Source: Ctena decussata (Eukaryota > Mollusca > Bivalvia > Lucinida > Lucinidae). Taken from it: a DNA stretch of 64,000 nt. Position 1 is the stretch's first letter; the number at the start of each line of letters is the position of its first letter. Positions 23,521 through 34,707 of the stretch are shown piece by piece. Below the pieces are notes generated by a model, which worked only from the letters and a program-made list of their open reading frames with translations, did not search any database and was not told the DNA's origin. The stretch covers positions 6,517,501-6,581,500 of the forward strand of contig OZ022498.1 of assembly GCA_963989385.1 (NCBI GenBank), written 5' to 3'. The translations under genes and the position numbers were made by a program.

Positions 23521-24533
23521 ATGCAACTGATCTGAAATGTTACAAGCATCAATCATAACATTCGTCTGAAAAAACACACAAAAAAACAAGAAACAAAACA
23601 AAACAAAACAAAAAAAACAAGTTACAATACACGTGTAATATTCCTTAGTAGTACTTTGTTTCAGTTTCCACGGCAACAAGGGCTGCAGTGATGCGGCGCA
23701 CTTTTAGGGAAGGCGTTATTAGTTTATTATCATGTGTATGTTGTGAACAACTTGGCACATACAGTCAAAACTCCCAAAGCAAATCACTTATAGATTTGCA
23801 ATACTTCTCGAGTTAAAAGTTCTACTTTCTGATTTTTTATTTTATATCATTATTGATTTTTACATTTAAAGACAATTTTGTTTAGTAATTTTCTCCAATG
23901 AAATGGCTATTTATTTGTCAAAATTTCAACCAATGCTTAGTGAAATGACGTCATAAGTTTACTTCGATTCGAACTGTAATTGGGATGGTTGTAGTTGAAA
24001 GGACCGCGGCGGAAAAGACGGGACTAAAAAGTTGACACAAATTTAGACCGTATTTCGTAGACGACATGCGTAGACAGGTAGGTAGGCGGTCCATACGCGT
24101 ATAGTCATCGCTTTACCGTTCAATTAGCAATATTCCAAAACTGAGATAAGGATTTCTTACTCAGGCCAAATAATAATGCAAATCTCAGGTCCAAATAAAG
24201 GGGGTCGAAGGTATTAATCTAGTATACGTCGGTATACCGTTACATTCAACACAAAACAAAAAAAATATGCCTTTTCAATGAAGACAATGTTGAAATAAAA
24301 ATAAGGGTAGTGGAAGGACGGATATGTGGAGATTATAGAAATAACAATAATATAATATGACTATTCCATGTTTAGCCAACATAATCTTTCAATATTTTCA
24401 CATCAACCGTTCATTTTGTTTGAATGTATTGTGAAAATAAACAGTTATACAGTTATGAAGGTGTCCCGTGTTCTGTACTTCCATAGTTAAATATCGCTCA
24501 AATAATACTATTCCAAATTACTAGGCCTATGTG
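23521..24533. other. Unannotated spacer
   Basis: Includes an (AAAAC)n-like stretch near 23570-23620. No gene recognised. Confidence 0.4.
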
Positions 24534-24537
24534 CTGA

Positions 24538-25040
24538 GCCGAGCATTTCGGTATTACTATAGCTAAGCATGACATATTTTGGATAGTTTATTTCAACATG
24601 TTTTCAGAAGAAAGGCATATTTTAGTTTGTTATTAATGAAAACAACTCAGATAAGGAGTATCCTTGGATACCCTGGATATACAAGACTGCCCGAACTAAA
24701 GGAGCAAATCTCGGATCAAGGCTTTGTCTAGTCAGCATTGTAAATAGGAAACTGCAAGGGTATATGCAAAGCAAAACATGGTCTGAAATGTTTTATTCCA
24801 TGTGCCAGACCAAAACAACGTGAAGGAACAATCAGCATTGAGCTTTTCAGTCAGGGAAACAAACACATAAAATAGGGCGTTCGGCAGATGTGGCAATCTT
24901 GGCAGTATACTTACTGAGTTGTTTTCATTATATTGATATTCATTATAAAGAAACTAAAATATGCCCTTCTTCTGAAAACATGTTGAAATAATCTATCCAA
25001 AATGTGGCATGCCTAGCCACAGTAATACCGAAATGCTCGT
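24538..25040. mobile_element. Inverted-repeat element, about 500 bp, arms about 125 bp
   Basis: GAGCATTTCGGTATTACT at 24541 mirrors AGTAATACCGAAATGCTC at 25021. The arms continue through TTTGGATAGTTTATTTCAAC, ATGTTTTCAGAAGAAAGGCA and AAAACAACTCAG. A unique middle of about 240 bp separates them. A non-autonomous DNA element is likely; flanks show no obvious target duplication. Confidence 0.75.
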
Positions 25041-25043
25041 CGG

Positions 25044-26410
25044 TAAGAAGTGGAGTTGTTTGCCAGCAACTTACTGAGTTGAAATATTTCCGTTAGTACG
25101 ATTTAACTTATCAAATTAAGCAAATGGTATATAACAGTAGGAGTCAAATAGCAAATGGTATAAAACAGTAGGAGTCATTTGACTTTATCTCTTTAAAAGC
25201 GTATAATGCTTCAATTTTCTGCGTGAATGATTTAGTTTCGAAACATAATTCATTGATGTATATTGTTACACACAGTATTCAGGTCCAAAGCGCAACCACC
25301 TCCTAGGAATGTCATTTTGATAACGCTGTGAGTCTGATGTTTTACATTACAACAAATCCATTCTACCCATAGATAGCCCAACTAATACTTATTTAATCAT
25401 ATTACCGCCATAGGCGCCTCGCGTCTAGATGAACCTCCATAGGCAACTTGAGTCCACAAACAATGGAACCGGTTTGTAATAAGTTTCTCAAGCTCATAAA
25501 ATACAAAAATTACAACTTTTCATTCAAAACGAGACTCTTTGTTCTCTTTGATCGAAATCAAAAGTAAAAGAAGGAAAATAACGATTAGAACAGTTGGTAA
25601 ACAATTTTGGATTTTGTGGATTCAAAATGGCATCTTGAACACGGAAACTGATTTATGCAAGGGAAGATGTGCTTGAGGTGTCGCTGAATGACAGTTTTAG
25701 TGCAGAGGAACAGTATTAGGACATAGAAATCCCGTGTATTGTCAAGGTCACAGACAGGTGACAGTAGTGACAAAAATGGGATCCGATACAGATAAGCTAT
25801 TTTCTTAGCAATGTTTTATGGGGCATTCATGGAAGCCAAAGTTGTCCTGTGTCGTACTGGGACCTTTTCGTATTTTAAATATTGCAGTCAGTTTTGTCCG
25901 CGCTAGCACGTCTTAAGATGAGCTTGGATCTACATTAAGTAATGTGTTAGATATGCGTCTTAGGCGTTCTGTACAGTCCTTTTTAAACAACATACTTTGA
26001 GAAACATAATACGCTTTGAGCAATTGCAGGTATTTTATAATTGTGTTGACGTCAGAAAAATATGTCATCTCCCTGCTAGGTTCTAATTGTAAGTTTTGAC
26101 CGAAGTCTGAATTCAAGGGATATACTGCAAACAGCGGACCTCCAAAGTAAAGTAGCGTCTCTTAGCAACCAATTATCAGAATCATATATATTTTCGTTTT
26201 TTTCTTTCTTTTTTAGAATTTGTAGACGATATTTCAAAGTAATAAGTTTTAAAATTTGGCTCGGAAAAAGGCAGTAACAGTGAAATTTTGCGTTATGAAC
26301 CGGTATTGTTTGACTTCCCCGCGAATAAGCTGTATCTTAACGTTTGAGCTGAATAAATGTTATTATGATAGATTCGGATCTAGTACATGATACTAGTTAA
26401 AGCCCCTATG
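25044..26410. other. Unannotated spacer
   Basis: Contains a short direct duplication AGCAAATGGTATA.AACAGTAGGAGTCA at about 25119-25169. No gene recognised. Confidence 0.4.
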
Positions 26411-26412
26411 TA

Positions 26413-26580
26413 CAGTCAACTCTCGATATCTCGAAGTCAAATTGATACCAGAAAATTTACTTTGAGATATCAGTAGTTTGAGATAACAGGAGCTGAAATG
26501 TAAATAAAAATAGGTAATATATTCTTTGACTTAAGAAGATGTTTTGAGATATCAATTTTCGAGATATCAGGAGTTGACTG
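26413..26580. mobile_element. Pogo-type MITE, 168 bp
   Basis: The ends CAGTCAACTCTCGATATCTC and its counterpart GAGATATCAGGAGTTGACTG are terminal inverted repeats. TA flanks both sides (26411-26412 and 26581-26582). CAGT ends with TA duplications are typical of pogo/Tigger elements. The interior has more GAGATATC words and no coding frame. Confidence 0.85.
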
Positions 26581-26689
26581 TATTGCTGTCTGTTCCATTT
26601 TGGAAACTTCTGGTGTGGATCCTGTTTGTTGTAGTTCAAGCATCGGATCACCTGTATAGATGTCCACTTTTCTTTCTTCTTTGTTTTAT

Positions 26690-26925
26690 GGTTAAACCCT
26701 ATTTTGACCGGCGGACTTGTCTATCTTTATCATTTGGATGAATCCATGTCAAGTTTTAGGGGGTTCTGGTGAATGTTTCGCTTTTATTTCATTTTGCGTA
26801 GAACTTCTTGTAAGAAAACAATGATGACTCGAATCAGACGCCGCGTTCTGCGGCGTTTGAACTGGGTCTGCAATATTTGCATATGTCCCAAAAAGGAATT
26901 TCACTCTAAAAACGGGTTTCAAATA
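26690..26925 (-). repeat. Dispersed repeat with PVQTPQNAASD-like reading
   Basis: Shares TATCATTTGGATGAATCCAT, AGTTTTAGGGGG and the downstream TTGG.CTGCA.T.TTTG words with 55668-55880. On the minus strand it reads ANIADPVQTPQNAASD, a phrase often produced by a repeat in marine-invertebrate genomes. I treat it as repeat DNA, not a gene. Confidence 0.55.
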
Positions 26926-28104
26926 GAAAATAAGTAAAATAGATTGTTTGATATCTTTCAATGTAATTTTGCTTTCGCTCAGTGTCGTATTGATGGACAC
27001 ATGCTGTGTGTTGGACTGGGTGCGTCTGCAATCGAAGATGTACTGCTCCATTTTGTTACACTTCTCCTTGCTCTCCTCTTGGTTTCTTGTGTAACTGTGG
27101 CAGTTCCTTAGTTCTCTTAATTATTTACATTGTTTTTCACTAGCGTTTGGCGCATAATGCAGTTGCAAACACAGGCACATTGTTTTGTTTGCACATGTTT
27201 TACCAAAGAGTGCATTGTTATTAGGTCTTTCTAAGTCCTCATCTCAGCTGAGAAGATTTTAGCGATTTATCATATTTAATTCTCATTAGCCTAATTTGTC
27301 CACGTTTCACAACACATTAAGTAATCATGACGTTGTGCCTAACCAATGAAATTTGCTTATTTAACATCAAATGAGACATTTATGTCAGCATGAAGCATAA
27401 CACAACACTGATTTCCAAAGAAATAACGTGAAATTGTGCGTTTGCATCGCTGTTGAATTCATTAACTTTCGGAGATGTATAATCAAGTGAACAAAACCTA
27501 AAACATTTAATGAATTATGTGTCGTTGTTTGTAAATAATTGAATCGAAAATGCGAAAGATTTTCCGCTAAATGAGCAGCTTAACAAGGCTCAACAACATA
27601 AATTGACTCAAATGCAGTGTACTTTATATTTAATGCATGAGGCACTAGGCGTAGAGCATGCTTTCTTAGGCTTTCTTAGGCTCTCAGATTACAACAACTG
27701 AAAACATGCGGCGGGGACATCGCTTTTAGGTGCCGCATACTCAGTATTTGTAAAAAATAAAATAAACAATCTATGCAAATTTTCATGATTTCTGAGCCAT
27801 AAATCTTTCCTCGGAAGGTGCATTGCTACTCTTCCATGTTTTGTCCACCATTTTTACCATCCAAAATAGAATCTTCTCTTACAGAAAAGAAGTTGCTGCA
27901 TGGGAGCAAATTATATAGTATAATATTTTACTTCCATTGAAAAAAGTTTCTTTTCCAGATGACGGTACTTGCCATCTCTGTATAGCACAGTAAAAAGATA
28001 GGGAATGATTAGGAGTTTATACAATCAAATCCACGTCCCCCTCTCAAAACAAAAAGGGGAAAGAGGCACACACATACACAAATTGACAAACGTTCACGAA
28101 AGAC
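26926..28104. other. Unannotated spacer
   Basis: AT-rich; no gene or element ends recognised. Confidence 0.4.
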
Positions 28105-28109
28105 ACGCA

Positions 28110-28425
28110 CGGTAAACAGAATGAGCAGCTCTGCCCAAAATAGGTGGTCATTCAGGTACCCTTATTACATGTAAAAACAGCAGCAACGTGCACTTTATAC
28201 CTATATTCCTATTTTTTAGTCAAATTACAAAACAAAACAAAAAGCAGAATGGGCAGCTATTCAGGTGGCCAGACTGCAAGAGACCACAGACAAGCGGACA
28301 CAACAACAGGTAATACAGAGGAACCACATCAGAAGTACCGCATTGGAACAGCCAGCAAAATATTACTGGGGATTATAAACTAGTTTTGCTGGATCCAAAC
28401 CTCGTCCTTAGCATACGCAATGGCT
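28110..28425 (-). mobile_element. Retroelement tail, copy H
   Basis: The plus strand reads ATGGGCAGCTATTCAGGTGG, AGACCACAGACAAGCGGACA and GAAGTACCGCATTGGAACAG. These are the inverse complements of the copy D tail (37190-37310). The related words AATGAGCAGCTCTGCCCAAA and AGGTGGTCATTCAGGTACC mark the segment nearer its 3' end. Only the tail is present. Confidence 0.7.
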
Positions 28426-28749
28426 CGGTCCCACCAAAACAATTACAATCCACTGAATAGACCAACGACAGCATCGGTTTGGACAATAAGAAAAAACTGT
28501 ACGAAAACCAAATCTGATTGTGCCTATGATGTATAGTTATTCTAACTTGAATATGGTCAATGCGCCGATTTCGATTTTCAAGGATGTCGTAAGATGATTA
28601 TTTTCCGTGAACAGAAGGGTAAATGAGCTTTATTTTAGTCACAGGCACTTGACGGATAATTTGTTAAATGGCTATATATTAACAAATGATAATCTGTTGT
28701 CTACCCCTTTGTAGGATTTTAAGTCGATCAGTCGCGACATTAGAGTTAT
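28426..28749. other. Unannotated spacer
   Basis: No gene or repeat recognised between the tail fragment and the TTAA element. Confidence 0.4.
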
Positions 28750-28753
28750 TTAA

Positions 28754-29616
28754 GGTGGTGATTTATGGTAAATGTAAAAATCTTAATAAAACCTTAAAAA
28801 AGTAAGATATCTCCCTGAAAGTTAGCAGACTTCTTATTTTTGTTGTTCTTTACAGTTTAGAATACAAAATAGACGTACATGCTGCTTAAAAAAGTGTGTT
28901 TATAAGGACAGATCAAAGGGTAGTTTTCTGCGCAATAATCAAAAAAATTAACATCGTTATTGAAAATTTATGTAGTACTGAAGGTGCGTTATTGCATAAT
29001 GAAGAGCGTACTAGAAATTATTTATTCCAACTCTTCCTCAAATTGTAATGTAGACCAGATGAAAACGGTAGCTTTTTCTCAAATGTTCAACCATGTAAAA
29101 GGGAATGTACACTGCGTGCATTTATTAAATATAGGGTAGGCAAGCATACCTATGTAACACCTACAGTATAAATGATACATTACTTACATGATCACTGGTG
29201 TGTAGATGAAATTGTTCAACCTTGTTAAAATAGTCTCACCTGTCTCACCTGTGTGTTTTGACAAAAAAAAATGGACACAGACCGCATCTTTTTTCATCTG
29301 CTCAGCCTGATAATGTGTGAAAGAGTTTGAAAAAATAATTGCTAGCTTGCTCTCCATTATGCAACAAGGAACTCTCAGCACAAAGTATATTTTCAATAAC
29401 AACATTATTTTTTTTTCAGATTATTGCGCACAAAATTACCCTTTGCTCTTTCTTTATAAAAACACTTTTTAACATTAATAAATGCTGCATTTTGGGAGTC
29501 TGAATTGTGAGAAACAACATAAAGAAGGCATATGCTAAGTTTTGGAAAGATCAGTGGTATTTTGAGTGTTTTATGCAGATTTTTGTCTTTGCCCCAAATC
29601 AGTGATTATCACCATC
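28754..29616. mobile_element. TTAA-flanked element 1 with long inverted arms
   Basis: An 863-bp element between TTAA at 28750-28753 and TTAA at 29617-29620. The ends GGTGGTGAT and ATCACCATC are inverted repeats. Imperfect inversion extends about 200 bp: AAAGGGTAGTTTTCTGCGCA, then ATAATC, on the left matches GATTATTGCGCACAAAATTA on the right, and ATGCTGCTTAAAAAAGTGTG matches the right-hand region with ATGCTGCATTTTGGG. TTAA duplications are typical of piggyBac-type transposition. No transposase frame is visible. Confidence 0.7.
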
Positions 29617-29620
29617 TTAA

Positions 29621-30453
29621 GGTAGACGAATACTGAATAGAAATATTGGCGGGGCATTCAAACCATTATACCGTCTAAATAACCCAAAGAGCTATAAAAC
29701 ATTTGGATAAGAAAAAAACAATTTTCACCGTTTTGTTTTCCTAAAAAAACAATATTTTGTATTTCTACATACTTTTTACACATTTTTCATTAAAATTCAT
29801 ATCTCTAGCACATGAATGCACTTTCATTTCAGGAAATCATATAATCTGTAATATAGGATACTTGAAACAAACTGATAACAAAAAATTGAAGTTTTCTTGT
29901 TAATAAGTATATTTTTACATTCTTTGAAAACATGCAAGAAAACTGAATTTCATGAAAAACGTCATGAAAAATATATTCAATCGATGGGGCATGCTTATGT
30001 ATATTATTTTAGTAAAACTTAAATTGTATGTTAAAGAATAAAACAAAAAATCAAACATTTCACCGTTTCATTCCTAGAAAAACAATGTTTAATTTAAAAA
30101 TATCCCCAAAACAGACTGCCCAAATTCTGCACCTGCTGCAAGCACAGCCGGTCCTTGCCCTATTATTTATTTTCCTGTTATTCGGTTCTACCATAGAGTA
30201 ATGTCGACAAAAACGCGCAGATGGAATGGAACCTGTGAAGATCTTGATCATTCTGGTTCATAAGGAACTGTCTGATCTCGGTTTCCACTGTTTGTACAGA
30301 CCTTTGTGCCCGAAAACTTAGGATCTTTACGGGAGACATTGTTAGTGTGTATTATAACTGTATATACTCAACAGTTAATTGATTTGATGATGAACAATAA
30401 CTCTGTTTTGTTTTTAAACAAGTAAGAACAGAGTTCTTGCGTATTCGTCCACC
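29621..30453. mobile_element. TTAA-flanked element 2, abutting element 1
   Basis: An 833-bp element between TTAA at 29617-29620 (shared with element 1) and TTAA at 30454-30457. The ends GGTAGACGAATAC and GTATTCGTCCACC are a 13-bp inverted repeat with one mismatch. Unlike element 1 the inversion does not continue inward. An internal phrase with TTTCACCGTTT and CTA.AAAAACAAT occurs twice directly (about 29725-29760 and 30057-30090). No coding frame. Confidence 0.75.
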
Positions 30454-30457
30454 TTAA

Positions 30458-30740
30458 CAGCCTACTGCATTATCATAGAACAAGAAGTGCGTGACTACGA
30501 TCATTTTGATTTTACTCTCATTGACGGAAGTGATAAAATCGGGGATTGTCCATTGAATTTCTAGTCCCGTGATTTGATGATGTAGCTTTCCCCCTGCAAT
30601 AATGGCAACCAGTCAGTTGATTTCATAGTTTTAAAACCACCAGAATTTTGAACATGTTCTGCCGATGACCAATCAACTGACTCACATTTGTGGATTTTCC
30701 GATAGATTACAATGCGAATGTCCCGAGTTCTTTTTGCCTC
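30458..30740. other. Spacer with a small inverted word pair
   Basis: CAGTCAGTTGATT (about 30612) and AATCAACTGACT (about 30671) are inverse complements. Otherwise featureless. Confidence 0.4.
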
Positions 30741-30745
30741 TTACC

Positions 30746-31078
30746 CACAGGGTATAATCGATTCCGCTAATTTTCGTTTGCTGCAGAGACTGTACATCAT
30801 ATTTGGCTTCCGTCGAGACTGTCCGCGATCTCATGCTTCCTGCCGAGACTTATGTACATGATAAATGGCTTCCTGCAGAGACTGTCCGCGTGACTCTGCC
30901 TCCTGCCGAGGCTCTCGGCAGGAAGCAGAGTCAAGCGGACAGTCTCGGCATGAAGCCATTTTTCGAGGACAGTAGTCCCTGCAGGAAGCAAGAGATCGCG
31001 GACAGTCTCGGCGAAAGCTAAATATGACGGACAGTCTCTGCAGGAAGCGAAAATTGGCGGACTGGTTTATACCCTGTG
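30746..31078. mobile_element. 333-bp palindromic element with TTACC duplication
   Basis: CACAGGGTATAA opens and TTATACCCTGTG closes the element. TTACC lies outside both (30741-30745 and 31079-31083). The arms mirror each other over nearly their full length to a centre near 30913 (GAGGCTCTCGGCAGGAAG). Inside each arm the motif CTTCCTGC.GAGACTGTCCGC recurs about every 35-60 bp, so the element is both palindromic and internally repetitive. Open frames on both strands are produced by this symmetry and are not genes. Confidence 0.85.
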
Positions 31079-31083
31079 TTACC

Positions 31084-32639
31084 ACTTCCATCAATTTACT
31101 CTTATTTTCATAGTGATTCAGAATTTTGTTATACATGTTGCATTTTCATTCTTGACACGAAATAATTTGATTACTGATAAGTGACGATATACACCATCAT
31201 CTGGTAATACCGAAGTATCTTGCTTGAAATGCTTATTTTAAGCGAGAACTTTCGATTCGAAAGGTAATGCCACAGTGACGCATGTTCTTGTTTGTATGAT
31301 AATGCAGTGGGTTGTTAAGTTACTTTCTTAATTCGCAACCGATCCACTTGAAATCTTACAGAGTGACAGACAACAGACTATCATTTAATAATATACAGCT
31401 TATTAATTTATTTTTTTAAACACTTTTCTTTTGAATGCCTGTGGTTTCAGCATACAATAACTGACGCAAAAGAGAACATTAGTATTGACATCATTAAGAC
31501 GTTGTCGTTAAAGAAAGCATATACATTGTATGAAAAAGCAACCTTAATTGAAAGTGACAACCAAAATGATTCTATTTAGGCAAAACATTTATCCCATAAG
31601 CACATTTTTTTTTCTTTTAAGCCCGTCCCTTTTTGAATGGCCTTTACATCGATGGAAGCAAATGAAGTCACAAAAGATGTTTCCCCTTTTAAAATGATTG
31701 AAGAAACATGGCAGTGTACCAGTACACCTCAAAGTCTCAGTTCTGCTGTAAGTGTTAAAGGCAGGCAGAGCTTAATATTTCTGCGGTTAATTTACAGAAA
31801 TAGATTGCTTATTTCTATCCAACTTTGTTTGTTTTATAAAAATTATGGGTTTCTTACGTGTAATATTACAAGTAATCAATAAAGAATATGACCTAAGCGT
31901 CGGACAAATATCACTGCCCTATTCCATATATCAACAGTGGAGATTCGAATCAGGTTGCGTGTCTGCACTGATTTCGTATAGTTTGGCAGCATAGACATAG
32001 TACTATTTACAGGTTGTGCTTTAACAACTTCCTAGACACCATCAATCACTGATCTGAATGAAGATTAGCTGTTTATAAATGCTATAAGTACATTTTTCTT
32101 ATGTTGTGGCTCGTTTTCCATTCTGTTGATATCAGTGCTATGAACCCTTTTGGTGCATCAAGTGCAGGTATACTGGATTGGAAATTTTTGTTTTGCATTT
32201 ATGCATACCAGTGTGACGTCCTTATGATATTTTGTTTTACTCTGACTTTTGATTGTAGACGTGGCCGAGCAAGCACAAAATCTCGAAACGACATCGTATA
32301 AACGTTGTTATGATGTCAATTAACGACTCGTCGAAACGATGTTGTTCCGACGTTGTGTGTCCACTGTTACAATCCACACATTTTTGCATTGCTCTCATGC
32401 TAGTAGAAAAAGCGGCAAAAATGAGAAATTATAACTGCAGGTGTTGATCACCGAAGCTCTCCTGTTACAAGCAATCAAAAGACAAGAAAAAAAATAAATA
32501 AATAAACCTGTCAACAAAGTCCAAGAATTCAATATAATCAACTTGTATTGCTGCTAATTTTATGTTTTGCCAGTGATAGGATGCAACTGGCAAAATATTC
32601 AGAGGTGTTGCCATGTAATTTCGATTGGTGCGACAAGAT
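31084..32639. other. Unannotated spacer
   Basis: AT-rich; includes a CGAAACGA.ATCGT.. region near 32280-32350 with short self-similar words. No gene recognised. Confidence 0.4.
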
Positions 32640-33120
32640 TGAACACCAAAGACGCCAACGCGGGCGCCGAAGGCGCGAAGCCTCACGAGGCGGGTGGGTT
32701 GGTTGCAGGCGGGGGATGGTACCCCGGAAATGGTTAAAAAAATGGTGCAAACTGTTGCATTCTAGTGCTTTATCTGGACCTATATTGTCTTCAACTGAAA
32801 CCATTTTTTAAACGAAGGCGATCACTGAAGGCGCGAAGCGTCGCTAGTGGGGTCCGGTCACATGCTCCTTCGGATTTTTTTTGAAAAAAAAATAGACACA
32901 ATGTGGAGCATTTTGATGCATTTTCCGGCCCCATTGTTGTCTGCAACTGAAACCATGTTCTAAACAAACGCGAGCGCCAAAGGCACAGAGCCTCGCAAAG
33001 GCGGTCCGGGGGCATGCTCCACCGGGTAAAAAACGCGAAAAAATAAATGACGCGATTTGCTGCATTCTAGTGCATTCCCGGCCATATTTTTGTCTTCATT
33101 TGAAACAATCTTTCACCTTA
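32640..33120. repeat. GC-rich tandem array, about 155-bp unit, 3 copies
   Basis: GCGCGAAGC.TC phrases start at about 32672, 32831 and 32983. Each is followed by a GGGGTCCGG-like stretch, ATGCTCC or its variant, TGTTGCATTCTAGTGC or its variant, then TTGTCTTCAACTGAAACCAT. Spacing is 159 and 152 bp. Units are well diverged and the last decays into flanking DNA. Several chance frames on both strands arise here. Confidence 0.8.
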
Positions 33121-34000
33121 AAGTGCACATGCATTTTCTCAAAATTATTGGTGCGGCATGCCACATCTGTGCACCCTTGTCTACGCTCATGTCTATAGAA
33201 TTATTGCTACGGAATAACCTCTCAAGATTTTTCAAAAGCTAAACTTGTTGAAATAGGCGATAGAATACCATTTTAAAGGGTCATATGATAAACAGGGAAG
33301 GCGAGTTTCATAAATTTCATATGAAATGACCACTCTTGTAAGATCCAGCATGTATTTATTACCCTTTGTCATGATTTGAACTACTTTTTACTTACATTAA
33401 AACATCTATACATTACAATAACAATGCATTTCAGAACTGATCCATTTCTTCAGTAATATAAGGGTTTAAAAACCTCATCATCGGTGAAATGTAGCTGTGA
33501 CCAGACATTGTAGACCATGATTCGACTGCTCTAGAATCAGTTTATGATCAAGTCTGTTCAATTTGCCATTCCTTATAGGCAGACAAATTTCTGGATTAAA
33601 AAAATATCAAAAGTAAAGGCGAGAACGGCCGTCGCACGCCTTCTGTTCACAGTAAATTCACTGTCTAAAATACCACTTCAACGCTCCCCTCATGAAAAAG
33701 AAGTAAAAATAGAAGAAATAAATGACTTTGACTGAAGTTTTGTCGAAATTTCAGATCAGTCAGCAAGCTTTCATTATTAAATCTTCTGAGTTCAAATGCT
33801 GTGCGATGTATTACATCTGAAACTTGAAAAATGCTCAGTAAAACAGAACTAATTTTCATAAAATGCAGAATAAAAGGAGATAATCTCAGTTTTCTTACAC
33901 ACTGACTAAGTTTGATTTTACAGGATAATGAACGACATTTTTTCTTTCTAGTTCGTAATAGTTTTGAAGGAAAAGTATTGTCTCTCCGATAGTCTCATGA

Positions 34001-34001
<1 letters not shown>
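33121..34001. other. Unannotated spacer
   Basis: No gene or element recognised. It ends at the 30-bp poly-A run. Confidence 0.4.

Positions 34002-34031
<30 letters not shown>
34002..34031. repeat. Poly-A run, 30 bp
   Basis: Thirty uninterrupted A residues. It could be the tail of an old retroposed sequence to its left, but I see no recognisable body there. Confidence 0.9.
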
Positions 34032-34032
<1 letters not shown>

Positions 34033-34074
34033 GTTTTATTTATTTGGGAAATAATTAATTATATAGAGGATATT

Positions 34075-34217
34075 TGACTTTTTCAGTGTAAGATCGATTT
34101 TTATTTCACCGAATGAACACCAAAAGCAGTATTTTCACGAGTGGCGAAGCCACGAGTGAAAATACCACTTTTGGTGTTCATGAGTGAAATAAAAATTCAT
34201 CTTACGCTGAAAAAGCC
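34075..34217. mobile_element. Hairpin mini-element around GTGGCGAAGCCAC
   Basis: ATTTTTATTTCACCGAATGA and GTGTAAGAT on the left mirror TCATGAGTGAAATAAAAAT and ATCTTACGCTG on the right, with AACACCAAAAG against CTTTTGGTGTT and centre CACGAGTGGCGAAGCCACGA. A palindromic MITE; non-coding. Confidence 0.8.
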
Positions 34218-34626
34218 AAATTTTCTATTCTTTTATGCTTGAAAATAGCAATAATTCTGTTTATTCAAGAGCGTCAGCCATTAAGACAGAAACACAACTT
34301 TGTTTTCTAGCCGTGTTGCGTCAAATTTGATGCTTCCAGCGTGTTTATTGGATATGATATTGGTTGTAAACAAAGTTTGCAACTGAGAAATAGCTTCAAA
34401 TATCATTTTGATAAACAAATCTAAAAAAAATTGCCATGAAAGAATGCCTACAGGAGACTTAAGCGGCCTGACGTCGCGTGCAGTAACAATGTTACGTTGG
34501 CGCTTTACGTGACGTCATTAACGTCGCAATGATGTGCTAGCATGCGTGACGTAATTTATGTCAAGCCAGATAAGATTTAGCCAATTAATCAACAAAAAAC
34601 TTGAGGCTATTTCACAAAAATCCTAT

Positions 34627-34707
34627 TTCTGAAACAGTGAAATCGAAAGTGATAATTTCACTGTTTGAAACAGTGAGATTATCAGTTTCAATTTCACCGA
34701 GAAATCT
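34627..34707. repeat. Short palindrome CAGTGAAAT...ATTTCAC
   Basis: GTGAAATCGAAAGTGATAAT mirrors ATTATCAGTTTCAATTTCAC around TTCACTGTTTGAAACAGTGA. Similar size class to the preceding hairpin but different words. Confidence 0.65.

Noticed and set aside
30797..31136. Open frames on both strands with repeated ETVR/RDC-like phrases
   Set aside because: They come from the palindromic 333-bp element, whose symmetry makes mirrored frames.
32465..33065. Several overlapping frames of 66-88 residues
   Set aside because: They lie on the GC-rich tandem array and repeat with it; no domain recognised.
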